64,000 nt of DNA from Streptomyces thermolilacinus SPC6 (lineage in GTDB: Bacteria; Actinomycetota; Actinomycetes; Streptomycetales; Streptomycetaceae), in assembly GCF_000478605.2 (NCBI RefSeq), contig NZ_ASHX02000001.1:310001-374000 (forward strand), written 5' to 3'. Shown piece by piece: positions 35,762 to 44,385 of this stretch. The notes under the pieces were generated by a model. That model was not told the origin of the DNA, did not search any database, and was given only the letters and a program-made list of their open reading frames with translations. Position 1 is the first letter of the stretch, and each line of letters begins with the position of its first letter. A program made the position numbers and the translations under genes.

Positions 35762-36361
35762 TTGACCCACCGCCCCGAGACCGACGGTGCCTGGCGGACG
35801 TTCACGTACGGCGGCGACCCCGCACCCCGCCGGGCCGCCGAGCCCTGGCCGGACTCCCCGCCCCCGGCGCGACCCGACCCCTGGGAGGGCGTCCCGCGCC
35901 GGGCCCGCGCGCCGTGGCCGCCCTCCCCCTCCGACGGCGGCACCCCCTGGCCGACCCCGCAACCGGCACCGACGTCCGACGGCGGCGCGTCCTCCCCCGC
36001 GCCCCTTCAGGCGAATCGGTTCTCCGTACGGCGCCGGTGGACGGTCTCCCCCACCGCGCCCGGCGCGGCCGACCGGAACGTTCCGGTGGCGCCCGCGGCG
36101 GGGGTGGCGCGGCCCCCGGCGGACACGCTCGCCCTCGATGTCATGCCGTACGAGATCCAGGTCGGCGACTGGCTGCCGTTCAGCGACCAGGTGGCGCGCC
36201 GCGTGGTCGACCTGCGGGCGGTCGGGCCCGGGAACGCGTACCGGCGCGTCGATGTCGGGGACGTACCGGCGCTCACCGTGACCCGTCGGGTGCGGGTGTA
36301 CCGCGACGTGGCGCGCGTGGTACGGCCGGAGCGGGGCCGTGGCGGAGCTGCCGCCACGTAG
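35762..36361 (+). CDS. hypothetical protein with Pro-rich N-terminus
   Basis: This 199-residue protein starts at TTG 35762 with AAAGGAACTCC before it. Residues 1-95 are Pro/Ala/Arg-rich and probably disordered; the rest ([31 protein letters not shown], then [21 protein letters not shown]) looks like a small all-beta fold of a type seen in SH3- or Hint-like C-terminal domains, but I do not recognise a named family. The last 89 bp overlap the convergent PemK-like gene. Confidence 0.6.
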   Translation: MTHRPETDGAWRTFTYGGDPAPRRAAEPWPDSPPPARPDPWEGVPRRARAPWPPSPSDGGTPWPTPQPAPTSDGGASSPAPLQANRFSVRRRWTVSPTAPGAADRNVPVAPAAGVARPPADTLALDVMPYEIQVGDWLPFSDQVARRVVDLRAVGPGNAYRRVDVGDVPALTVTRRVRVYRDVARVVRPERGRGGAAAT

Positions 36362-37022
36362 GGGTGGGGCAGGGGCCCTGCGGCCGGTCCTTGAGGAAGT
36401 CGCGGTAGGGGACGCGGCGCGGCGGCCGCGCGGTCTCCACCCAGTGGAGCTTGCCGGAGACGGTGTCCCACGCGCCGTTGGGCATGGGCAGGTAGCCGCG
36501 GCGGCCGTCCTTGTCCTGCGAGGTGATCTGGAGGACGTCGGCGTATCCGAGGCGGCGGCGCAGGACGACGCAGTAGTGCCGCGCCGCCTGGTCGCTGTCG
36601 CGGAACGGCACCATCGCGAGCCACACCTCGCCGGGCAGCGGCCTCCCGCGCTCGCGGCGGCGCACGACCCCGCGGAACACCAGGGCGGTGATCCCGGCGG
36701 CGAGGCTCTCCAGGGTCGCGCCGAGGGTCCAGTCGTCGGTGCCGACCCGGTCGCGGACCCACAGCGCCACGGCGGCGCACAGCGCCAGCAGCAGCGCCGT
36801 GCGGACGGCGAGGGCGAGCGCGCGGCCGGGGCGGCGGCGCCCGGCCGACCAGGACACGGCGAGCGCGGTCAGCACGGACACGGCGCCGAGCACGGCCCAC
36901 TCCCACCAGACGGGCTGCTGGGGCGGCGACTGCGCCGCCATCAGGTCGGACACGGTCAGCGGCGAGGTCAGCAGCTTCCCGAGTATCCCGACGGCCAGCA
37001 CCAGGGCCAGGCATCCCCACAT
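36273..37022 (-). CDS. membrane-anchored PemK/MazF-like protein
   Basis: This 249-residue protein has three or four N-terminal membrane helices (1-115: [55 protein letters not shown]). Its soluble C-terminal half reads [44 protein letters not shown] and GKLHWVE, which matches the strand order of PemK/MazF-fold proteins (endoribonuclease toxins). A membrane-tethered copy with no adjacent antitoxin is unusual and it may not be a toxin. ATG 37022 has GAGGAGG upstream. It follows a lipoprotein gene by 38 bp and is likely in its operon. Confidence 0.72.
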   Translation of the reverse strand: MWGCLALVLAVGILGKLLTSPLTVSDLMAAQSPPQQPVWWEWAVLGAVSVLTALAVSWSAGRRRPGRALALAVRTALLLALCAAVALWVRDRVGTDDWTLGATLESLAAGITALVFRGVVRRRERGRPLPGEVWLAMVPFRDSDQAARHYCVVLRRRLGYADVLQITSQDKDGRRGYLPMPNGAWDTVSGKLHWVETARPPRRVPYRDFLKDRPQGPCPTPTWRQLRHGPAPAVPRAPRRGTPAPDGSR

Positions 37023-37060
37023 GGCGGGGCCTCCTCTTCTTCCTCCGCCGTCCGGTCCGG

Positions 37061-37867
37061 CTAGTCGGTGGCCGCGCGGAGCTTCATGACCTGCTGGACG
37101 ACGACCGGCAGGGGGGTGCGCGGCTCGCCGCCGCTGCCGGAGGACGCGGCGAAGCGGACGAGTACGGAGCCCTGGCGGACCAGTGTGTACGCCGTGGGGG
37201 TGCCCCGGCCGGTCGTGGTGAAGGCCACGGCCTCGTCGCCGACGTCGACCGGGGTGTCCGCCTTGACGGCGGTGGTGCCGCGCCCGTCGCCGGTGTAGCC
37301 GCCGGCACAGGCGCGCACGGCGTCCCGCAGCGCGGCGAGCACCGCGCGGGCCCCGGCCTCGGTGGTGGCGGCGAGGCTCACCTGGGTGCCCGTGCCGAGG
37401 TGCTCGCCGCCGGTCGCGATCGCGTAGCGCCGCACGATCGCGGTCGGCCGGGGCTCGTACGCCTCCCGGCGTACGTCGGCGACGACCCGGCACGCGGCGG
37501 GCGCGACGTCGCCGGGCGGCTCGGTCCTGAGGGGCGGTACGTCGGCGATCCGGAACTCGGCGAGGTCGCCGTTCCTCAGCGCGACGGCCTCCAGGTCGGG
37601 CGCCGCCCCGGGGCCCTCCGCGGCCGGGGACCGCGCGGCCGTCGTACCGTCCGGGCGCGGCGAGGGCGCCTCGGAACCGGGCCCCGTACGGGACGGGTCC
37701 GGCCGGGTGGCCGTGGCGGCCGGTCCGCCTGGCGCCGATCCGCCCGCCGCCGGTTCGCCGCCGTTCGTCCCGCCGCCGCAGGCGCCGACCGAGAGCGCCA
37801 GTGCCGCCGCCAGTGCCGCCGCCGCGTGTGCGCGTGCGGCCGCGGGTGCCTGCCATCGCCGGGTCAT
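37061..37867 (-). CDS. putative lipoprotein
   Basis: This 268-residue exported lipoprotein has a basic start, a hydrophobic stretch and the lipobox LSVGAC (Cys30), followed by a Gly/Pro/Ser-rich disordered spacer to about residue 90. The globular part (LEAVALRNGDLAEFRIADVPP to LPVVVQQVMKLRAATD) has two cysteines that may form a disulfide and resembles secreted sensor-like lipoproteins of Streptomyces; I know no function. The PemK-like membrane protein is the next gene downstream in the same direction. Confidence 0.8.
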   Translation of the reverse strand: MTRRWQAPAAARAHAAAALAAALALSVGACGGGTNGGEPAAGGSAPGGPAATATRPDPSRTGPGSEAPSPRPDGTTAARSPAAEGPGAAPDLEAVALRNGDLAEFRIADVPPLRTEPPGDVAPAACRVVADVRREAYEPRPTAIVRRYAIATGGEHLGTGTQVSLAATTEAGARAVLAALRDAVRACAGGYTGDGRGTTAVKADTPVDVGDEAVAFTTTGRGTPTAYTLVRQGSVLVRFAASSGSGGEPRTPLPVVVQQVMKLRAATD

Positions 37868-37985
37868 CCGTCCGTACCCCCCTGTGGTCGAGTCAGCCCG
37901 GGTGATCTTTCCAGAGGGAGCGCTACCGCGGCATCCGTAAATCGGCGTAGGGAAGCGGTAGTTGAGGCCCGACGGGGGCGGGGCG

Positions 37986-39039
37986 TCAGTGAGGTTCGCG
38001 GCCGGAGTCGTCGAGGAGCCGCCACATGGTGAGGGCGAGCCTGGCGCGGGTCAGCCCGGTGGGTCCGGTGAGTTCGACGCCGAGGGTCTTCGCGATCTGT
38101 TCGAGTCTGCGGGCGACGCTGCTGTGGTGCCGGTGGAGGAGGTCGGCGGCGCGGCGCTGGGAGCCGGTGGCGCAGTACGCGTCCAGGGTCGCCAGGTCCT
38201 CCGGGTCGTCGGCGACACGGGCGACCGCTGCCACGTCGGGGTTGGCGCGTGCGGCGTCGGGGGGGTATCTCGGCCAGGAGGGCGAGCGCGCCCAGGTCGG
38301 CGTAGCGGACGACGGGCTGACGCGCGGTGGTGAAGCGGAGGGCGGTACGGGCCTGCCGCCACGCGGGTCCTGTGCCGTCGGCGGAGCCCAGGCCCGCGCG
38401 TACACCCGCCGGGAAGCGGGCCGAATCCACTCGGGCGGCCAGGATGACGCCCACGTCGGCGAGGGGCGCCGCCTTGACCGGGCCCGCCGGGCAGACGAGG
38501 CCGCCGATCCGGTCGAGGGCCAGCGGCGAGCGTACGGCGACGACCTGGACCGGCCGGCCGGCGGCGAACCCCAGGAGGCGTAACGCCCGGGCCCTGGCCG
38601 CCTCGTCGGCGTCGGAGCTGACGGCCAGTTCGACGAGGGCGGGGTCGGCCATGGTGGTGCGGGCCGGGCCGTACCGCTCCACGACGGCCGCGGCGGCGAT
38701 GGCGAGCCGGTCGAGGAGGACCTCGTCCAACGGGCCGACCGGGGCGGGGCGTTCGAGCCACACCGCGCCGATCTCCTCGTCGTCCAGGGTGACCGGCACG
38801 CTGGTGGACGCGGGCGCCGAGGGGGCGGACGCCTCCCCGCCGTCGGGCGAGACGCGGATCGTCCGGCCCGTACCGTGGAGGCGGATACCGGCCACGCACT
38901 CGGCCAGGCCCGCCGAGGCGCGGGCGAGCGCCGGGAGGTCCACCCGTCGGCACATCAGCGTGTCGTAGAACGCGACGATGCGGATCGCGCCGTCCACGTA
39001 CGAGTCGAGTCCCGACAGCCGTTCGGCCAGTGCCTGCAT
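37986..39039 (-). pseudogene. PucR/CdaR-type regulator, frameshifted before its helix-turn-helix
   Basis: From ATG 39039 the frame reads a regulator N-terminus (MQALAERLSGLDSYVDGAIRIVAFYD) and a GGDEF-like middle up to LGALALLAEIPP, then leaves frame at a seven-G run (38259-38265). Removing one base from that run restores EIPPDAARANPDVAAVA, then the PucR-type C-terminal helix-turn-helix (LATLDAYCATGSQRRAADLLHRHHSSVARRLEQI) ending at 37986. As written, the protein would lack its DNA-binding domain. It is either a pseudogene or a homopolymer error. It diverges from the esterase gene, about 108 bp away, which may be its target. Confidence 0.8.
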
Positions 39040-39147
39040 GGAGGAAGGATAGGTGGGCGGGGGTGCGCCGGTCGGTGCGTCTTCGGGGCGGGATGCGCGA
39101 CGGATGTCGGGTGACCGCCGTGGGCGGCGGCGGTGAGGATGGCCGGC

Positions 39148-40044
39148 ATGGACCCAGAACTCGAAGCGTTCGTCCCGTTCCTCCCGCACTTCGACATGAA
39201 CGACCCGGTCGCCGCGCGCAAGATCTTCGCCGAGCGTGCGGCCTCCGCGCCGGCGCCCGACACGTCCCGGATGGAGGTCGAGGACCGCACCGTCCCCGCC
39301 GACCCGGACGTGCCGGTGCGGATCTACCGCCCGCACCGGGCGCAGGGGGCGCTGGTCTGGCTGCACGGCGGCGGAGGCATCTGCGGCGACCTGGACACGG
39401 AGCACCCGTGGGCCGCCCGGCTCGCCTCGCTCTCCGGGGCGGTGGTGGTCTCCGTGGCCTACCGGCTGGCGCCCGAGCACCGGTTCCCGGCCGCCCTGGA
39501 CGACGCCTGCGCCGCACTGGCCTGGACCGCCGAGCACGCCGCCGAGCTCGGCGTCGACCCGGCGCGCATCGCGGTCGGCGGTCACAGCGCCGGGGGCGGG
39601 CTCGCGGCGGCGACCGCGCTGCGGGCCCGCGACGAGCAGGGGCCGCCGATCCGCTTCCAACTGCTCAACGAGCCCGGTCTCGACGACCGGCCGCTGACGT
39701 GGTCGCGGCGCAACTTCACCGATGTGCCCTGGTGCGACAGCAACCAGGTGGCGGCGTCATGGCGCCACTACCTGGGCTCGGCGCCCGCCACGCCGTACGC
39801 CGCACCGGCGCGCGCCGACGACCTGTCCGGGCTGCCGCCGGCGTACATCGCCACGGCGGAGCTCTGCCCCAACCGCGACGAGGACATCGCGTACGCGCTG
39901 CGTCTGCTCCAGGCGGGCGTGTCGGTGGACCTGCACCAGTGGCCCGGCACGTTCCACGGGTCGCAGGCGATCATGTCCGCCGCGGTGTCGCAGCGTCAGA
40001 TCGCCGACGTCGGCGCGGCGCTGCGCCGCGCCCTGGCCCCGTGA
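39148..40044 (+). CDS. alpha/beta hydrolase, HSL-type esterase
   Basis: This 298-residue esterase of the hormone-sensitive-lipase family has the oxyanion motif HGGGG (LVWLHGGGGICGD), the nucleophile elbow GHSAGG, an acidic residue in NRDEDIAYALRL and a terminal histidine in GTFHGS. It should hydrolyse short-chain esters. I chose ATG 39148, which has GAGG nine bases upstream; ATG 39139 and GTG 39133 are possible. A frameshifted PucR-type regulator gene diverges from it. Confidence 0.92.
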   Translation: MDPELEAFVPFLPHFDMNDPVAARKIFAERAASAPAPDTSRMEVEDRTVPADPDVPVRIYRPHRAQGALVWLHGGGGICGDLDTEHPWAARLASLSGAVVVSVAYRLAPEHRFPAALDDACAALAWTAEHAAELGVDPARIAVGGHSAGGGLAAATALRARDEQGPPIRFQLLNEPGLDDRPLTWSRRNFTDVPWCDSNQVAASWRHYLGSAPATPYAAPARADDLSGLPPAYIATAELCPNRDEDIAYALRLLQAGVSVDLHQWPGTFHGSQAIMSAAVSQRQIADVGAALRRALAP

Positions 40045-40123
40045 TCCGCGGACCCCGACCGGCGCGGGGCGCAGGCCCCTCGCCCTCACCGTCAACACCG
40101 CCGAACCCGAGAGGACCCCTGCC

Positions 40124-41521
40124 GTGAAGATCCGACTGGTGCTGTGCGCGAGCGTGGCCGCGCTGAGTGTGTCCGCGGGCGCGGTGGCCGCCGCCCCCGC
40201 CGCCTTCGCTGCCGGGCAGAGAACGGCCGGGGCGGACGGCGGGGACGCGCGCCCGTCCGGCGGCCTCGATCCCGCGGCGCTGGAGTCGGCCATGGACGCC
40301 GTGCACCGCGCGGGGATCCCGGGCGTGTACGGCGAGGTGCGCGACGACGGCCGGACGTGGCACGGCGCCTCCGGGGTCGCCGACCTCAGGACCGGCCGTC
40401 CCGTCACGACCGGCATGCGGCAGCGCATCGGCAGTGTCACCAAGACGTTCACCGCCGCCGCGGTCCTCCAGCAGGTCGACCGGGGCCGGATCGAGCTGGA
40501 CGCGCCGATCGCCCGCTATCTGCCGGGCCTGGTGCCGGGAGAGCGCGGCAGGAAGATCACGGTGCGGATGCTGCTCAACCACACGAGCGGCATCCCCGAC
40601 TACATCACCTACGCGTTCCCGTCCCTCCTGGGGTTCCCTTCGAGTCCGGACGTCTCGGCGAGGAGCCTGGACGACAACAGGTTCCGGCAGTTCCGTCCGG
40701 CCGGGCTGATCGAGCTGGGGCTCTCGGCGCCTCCCACCGGGGAGCCCGGAGGCCCGACGGGGGTGTACTCCAACACCAACTACGAGATCCTCGGCCTGCT
40801 CCTGGAGCGCGTCACCGGCGTCGGGGCCGAGGAGTACATCACGCGCAACGTCATCGAGCGGGCCGGGCTGCGCCACACCGGCTTTCCGGACGGGCCGCGC
40901 CTCAAGGGGCCGCACTCGCGGATGTACGAGGGGCTGTGGGGGCTGATCGACCCGCCGCGCGACTACAGCGTGTACAACATGTCGTGGGTGACGATGGGGG
41001 CCGGGCTGGTGTCCACCATGGAGGACCTCAACCGGTTCTACGGCGCGTTGCTCGACGGCCGGATCGTCAGCCGGTCGTCGCTGGCGGAGATGCGGCGCAC
41101 CCTCCCGGTCCGTGCCCTGGACGGCACGACGATCGAGTACGGCCTCGGTCTGCACAAGGTCGTCACCGGGTGCGGCACGTTCTGGGGCCACGACGGGACG
41201 GTTTGGGGGGCGGGGACGGTGTCCCTGACGCGGGCCGACGGCAGGCGGCAGATGTCCGTCGCGGTGAACCTGATGCGGTGGAGCGAAGTGGACTCGTCGG
41301 GGACGCCGGAACACCACCCGATCGACGACGCGCTCGAAGCGCTGTACGGGCGGGCGATGTGCGGTGACGGTGAAGCGCGGGCCGGGAAGGGCGCCGGGGA
41401 TGGCGGGTCCTCGCACGGCGCGGCCGTCGTCGCGCTCCCGGCCGGCGGCCTGGCCCCGCGCCCGCCGTCCCCCGTTGACGACGCCGGCCGGGTGGGAGGT
41501 CAGCCGCCGAAGCGGAGGTAG
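40124..41521 (+). CDS. secreted beta-lactamase-family serine hydrolase (DD-peptidase-like)
   Basis: This 465-residue exported protein has a signal peptide (VLCASVAALSVSAGAVAAAPAAFA) and the three class C/DD-peptidase motifs: SVTK (Ser104, Lys107), YSN (215-217) and HDG (356-358). This is the pattern of D-Ala-D-Ala carboxypeptidases such as the Streptomyces R61 enzyme, and of beta-lactamase-fold esterases. The last 60 residues are Gly/Ala/Pro-rich. GTG 40124 has GAGAGGACC upstream. The 3' end overlaps a convergent small gene by 22 bp. Confidence 0.92.
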   Translation: MKIRLVLCASVAALSVSAGAVAAAPAAFAAGQRTAGADGGDARPSGGLDPAALESAMDAVHRAGIPGVYGEVRDDGRTWHGASGVADLRTGRPVTTGMRQRIGSVTKTFTAAAVLQQVDRGRIELDAPIARYLPGLVPGERGRKITVRMLLNHTSGIPDYITYAFPSLLGFPSSPDVSARSLDDNRFRQFRPAGLIELGLSAPPTGEPGGPTGVYSNTNYEILGLLLERVTGVGAEEYITRNVIERAGLRHTGFPDGPRLKGPHSRMYEGLWGLIDPPRDYSVYNMSWVTMGAGLVSTMEDLNRFYGALLDGRIVSRSSLAEMRRTLPVRALDGTTIEYGLGLHKVVTGCGTFWGHDGTVWGAGTVSLTRADGRRQMSVAVNLMRWSEVDSSGTPEHHPIDDALEALYGRAMCGDGEARAGKGAGDGGSSHGAAVVALPAGGLAPRPPSPVDDAGRVGGQPPKRR

Positions 41522-41796
41522 ACGGAGCGGCAGGCGCGGACGAGCTGTCCGCGCAGGCGGGTGACGGCGGACGGCTCGTGTCCGGCGCCACCCGCGCCGT
41601 CCGGGGGTGCCGCGGGCGCGGCGTGGTGGCGGGCGATGAGCTGGGCGTTGGCTTCCAGTACCTGGATCATGTGGCGGCGGCGGCGCAGTTCGGCCGCGTC
41701 GAGCCGGGACATCCCGATCCGTAGGGACGAGCCGAACGCCGACACCATCGAGCAGGCGGACGCGCCTGCCAGGAGGAGCCACAGCGTGGTGTCCAC
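41500..41796 (-). CDS. small membrane protein, unrecognised
   Basis: This 98-residue protein has one N-terminal membrane helix (LWLLLAGASACSMVSAFG), a charged helix (LDAAELRRRRHMIQVLEANAQLIAR) and a basic tail. The GTG start has AAAGGAA upstream. It is oriented with the DUF2637-like gene 388 bp upstream and might belong to the same operon. I see no family match. Confidence 0.5.
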   Translation of the reverse strand: MDTTLWLLLAGASACSMVSAFGSSLRIGMSRLDAAELRRRRHMIQVLEANAQLIARHHAAPAAPPDGAGGAGHEPSAVTRLRGQLVRACRSVYLRFGG

Positions 41797-42184
41797 AGGG
41801 GTGTTCCTTTCGTAGTACCGCAGGGGGTGGGGCCGGCGTCCCGGTGCGCGTGCGACGGGGCTCGCGAGCGGGGACTTCGAGCCCTCCTCGCGGCGGCGGC
41901 GCGGACCGGGGCTGCCTGACGGCCGGGCCGGCCTGACGGCCGTCGGGCGGCCGGTCGGCGGGCCCGCTGCCGGGCCTTCGGCCGTGACGCCGCCGCGGGG
42001 AGGGGTGCCGGTTTCTCAGGGGTGCGGAGTGGTACGAGTGCCGGGCGTGCCGCGGCGGTGGGGGGTGCTGGAGTGCCGGGCGTGCCGGGGACTGCGGGTG
42101 GTGCCGGTGGTGGGTCTGCGGGTTCTGGCGGTTCTGCGGGTGAACGGAGTGCCGGCGTACTGCCGGTTCCGCGCGTCCCGCGGG
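41797..42184. other. gene-free low-complexity stretch
   Basis: No supported gene. The minus strand could encode a Pro/Ala-rich tail continuing the DUF2637-like protein in another frame (PGTPGTPAPP-type repeats), so an out-of-frame former C-terminus is possible; otherwise nothing is seen. Confidence 0.4.
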
Positions 42185-43081
42185 TCAGAGGACGCGCTTG
42201 CCGGGGGGCGACTGCCGGGGCAGGTGGGCCCCGAGGGGCTGGGCGGCCGTACGGCCGGGGCGGGCGCCGGGGCGCAGGACGCGGCGGCCGCGTGTGGGCC
42301 TGCGGGGCGGCCTGGTCAGCGTGATGAGGCGGACCAGCTGGTGGAAGCAGGCGAGGGACGCCACGGTCGGCAGGGCGGCCGCGGCCGTGTCGGTGAGCGT
42401 ACGGGGGGCCTGGGCGACGCAGAGGAGCATCGCGGTGAAGGAGAACAGCAGGACGACGACCCACGAGTGGACGGCGCGTCGCTGGTGGACGGCTGCCCGC
42501 AGGATGGACAGGGAGGCCACGAGCCACGGCCCGTAGACGAGCAGCGGCCACCAGTTGACGACGTCGGCGGAGGTGCGGGGCTCGGCGATGTGGCGGAGCG
42601 GGTCGTAGGCGATGATGCCGCCGAAGACGCTCACCATGGAGACGAGGACGGCGGCGACGGCGGCGATGGAGTAGCTGACCGTCGGCACCCAGCTGATGCT
42701 GCCCCGGCGGGTCTTGCGATGACCGGGGCCCGCGGTACGGCGGACCGGGGGCAGATCGGCGGTGATCTGCGTGAGGCCCGCGAGGCGGTCGTGGTCGCGC
42801 GGGTAGTCGGTGTCGTGCGGGTAGTGGGTGTCGTCCGGCGGGTGGACCACCGGCGGAGGGGGGTTGCGTTCGGCCGCGATGGCGTCCTGGAGGAGGGAGG
42901 CCAGTTCCTCCGCCGGGTCCCAGGAGGAGTCCAGAAGGCCGCCCGGACCGCCGTACCCGGCGAGGTCGCCCGGCGGGACGGTCGGCCCCTCGGACGGCAG
43001 CGGGGCCCACGGCTGGGTGCCGGTGCGGTCGTGGAAGCCGTAGGGGGTGCCGTAGGACTCCCCGGCGCCGAAGTCACGCAT
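42185..43081 (-). CDS. polytopic membrane protein, DUF2637-like
   Basis: This 298-residue protein has a disordered Pro/Asp/Tyr-rich N-terminus, then about four membrane helices (VPTVSYSIAAVAAVLVSMVSVFGG; VVNWWPLLVYGPWLVASLSILRAAV; VHSWVVVLLFSFTAMLLCVA; LPTVASLACFHQLVRLI) and an Arg/Pro-rich tail. The pattern resembles Streptomyces DUF2637 proteins, whose role is unknown. Its ATG overlaps the last 8 bp of the upstream gene, so the two are translationally coupled. Confidence 0.7.
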   Translation of the reverse strand: MRDFGAGESYGTPYGFHDRTGTQPWAPLPSEGPTVPPGDLAGYGGPGGLLDSSWDPAEELASLLQDAIAAERNPPPPVVHPPDDTHYPHDTDYPRDHDRLAGLTQITADLPPVRRTAGPGHRKTRRGSISWVPTVSYSIAAVAAVLVSMVSVFGGIIAYDPLRHIAEPRTSADVVNWWPLLVYGPWLVASLSILRAAVHQRRAVHSWVVVLLFSFTAMLLCVAQAPRTLTDTAAAALPTVASLACFHQLVRLITLTRPPRRPTRGRRVLRPGARPGRTAAQPLGAHLPRQSPPGKRVL

Positions 43082-43385
43082 GCTCGTGCAGTCCCGCCCG
43101 CTTCCCGGCCGCCGCGGCCGCTCTGCCGGGTGACAGATCGGCGTTCTTCCACGAGCACGAGAAATCGCGCTCGATTCGCTCCATCGTGGTGACGAATTCC
43201 TCGAGAACGGGAGCGGACCAGGTGAGGGGGATCGCTTCGTCCGTGTTCCAGAGTTTCCCGTTCACGCCCCCGGAAAGGGTGGACGCGGGAAGGAAGACGA
43301 AGGCGCCCATGGCCACGGAACTGTGCGCCCAGCCGGGAACTCTGGCGCGACCGGAGGTGTAGCTGTCGGTGAGCGTTGCTGCCAT
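43074..43385 (-). CDS. small protein coupled to the DUF2637-like gene
   Basis: This 103-residue soluble protein begins AATLTDSYTSGRARVPGWAHSSVAMGAF and contains LWNTDEAIPLTWSAPVLEEFVTTMERIERDFSC. I know no family name, but short proteins with the pattern TxxPxxWxxxxLxxFxxTM placed before or after regulators are common in Streptomyces and some act as partner proteins. The start has AGGCGGGAT upstream, in an AT-rich region. Its stop overlaps the next gene (ATGCGTGA), so they are coupled. Confidence 0.6.
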   Translation of the reverse strand: MAATLTDSYTSGRARVPGWAHSSVAMGAFVFLPASTLSGGVNGKLWNTDEAIPLTWSAPVLEEFVTTMERIERDFSCSWKNADLSPGRAAAAAGKRAGLHEHA

Positions 43386-44316
43386 ATCCCGCCTAACGCA
43401 ACCCTCATCGCCTGGATGCGCGGCATCCGGGTGACGGCGGCACTCCATTCGTGTGAACCACTGGCGTTTTATCAGTTCTGCACCACGGGGACACGCCAAC
43501 CCGACTCCGACAACCCCCGGCAAATCGCCCACCGTTGGTCGTTGATCATATCCTTCGCGAGGAATTCGGCGGCGGCTTCCGCGCGGCGCGGCGCCTCCCG
43601 GCCCGCCGTCGGTGCGCGCCCGCCGCCCGGCGTGCGCCCGGGGGCGGTCGCGGCACGGGCCGGTGACGCGTGCGGGACACCCGGCACCACGGTCACGGTC
43701 CGCGACGACAACGCTGGGCACGGTGGCCGGTACGCGTGGCGGCCGGTACGCACGGGCCGCGCCACACCGGACGATCGCCGCCCCGCCCGGACGATCGCCC
43801 CGGCCGGACCGCGCGTCCGCACCTCGACCAACTGCCGGCGCCTCGTCGGCCCTTGGGCCTGAGGTCCCGCGCGCACCACCCTTGACGCCGCGAGCCGCTC
43901 CCGCTGGAATCATGGGCAAATTTAAGCCCTGATCGCGCTCGCGGAGATCGACGCGGGCGGCTCCGGAGGCGCTGCCGCCGCACCTCACCGACGAGCACGG
44001 CGCGCGGCGGGTGTACGTCGCGGAGGACGGCTCCGCCGCCCGGACACGGTCGCCCCTACGGCGCCGCCCGGGACGGGGAGCACACCCGGCACCTGGAGAA
44101 ACACCTGACGGCCCGCGCCGGTTCGGGCTGGTACGCGTGGGCCACGCGACGCGGCGGGGCACCGGGAAGGCGATTCGGGCACGGCAGGCGGAGATCCGCG
44201 CGCAGCGCGAGGCGGCCGCCGGGGACGGCGGCCGGGACGGGTGAGCGATGGGTCCCAGCCAAGCGCCGCCATTGGCATGGACCTGCCATTCACAAGTCTG
44301 TACGCTCTGCCCTGCA
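43386..44316. other. long intergenic region with AT-rich patch
   Basis: Bases 43386-43580 are AT-richer than the genome norm and probably contain the promoter of the minus-strand operon. Beyond that only repetitive Arg/Pro-coding shadows occur, plus a possible gene remnant at 43930-44244 listed separately. No promoter hexamers are convincing. Confidence 0.5.
43930..44244 (+). pseudogene. decayed gene fragment, unrecognised
   Basis: Coding-like segments appear in successive frames: LIALAEIDAGGSGG, then ALPPHLTDEHGARRVYVAEDGSAARTR, then YGAARDGEHTRHLEKHLTARAGSGWYAWATRR, then RGTGKAIRARQAEIRAQREAAAG with a stop at 44244. No frame is open through all of them. I read this as the C-terminal remnant of a lost gene, with low certainty. 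Confidence 0.3.
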
Positions 44317-44340
44317 CCGTTTGAGAGCGCTCTCAAACGG
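44317..44340. promoter_or_regulatory. 24-bp perfect palindrome, LacI-type operator
   Basis: CCGTTTGAGAGC is followed directly by its reverse complement, centred on the CG step that LacI-family proteins prefer (GAGAGCGCTCTC core). It lies 46 bp before the GTG of the streptogrisin-like protease, where it would overlap the promoter or transcription start. It suggests sugar-dependent repression of the protease. The CebR-like site before the mannanase has the same centre with different flanks. Confidence 0.75.
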
Positions 44341-44385
44341 CTGCCCACACCCGATCCCTGTTAGCGATGACGGAAGGGAACCCCC

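Noticed and set aside
35475..36408. Continuation of the LuxR reading frame past the helix-turn-helix as a real domain
   Set aside because: The added 312 residues are Arg/Pro-rich, lie opposite or over a real gene, and vanish if one C is added at 35427-35431.
36273..37022. Complete PemK/antitoxin toxin-antitoxin pair
   Set aside because: No small antitoxin ORF overlaps or adjoins the gene; only a lipoprotein gene precedes it.
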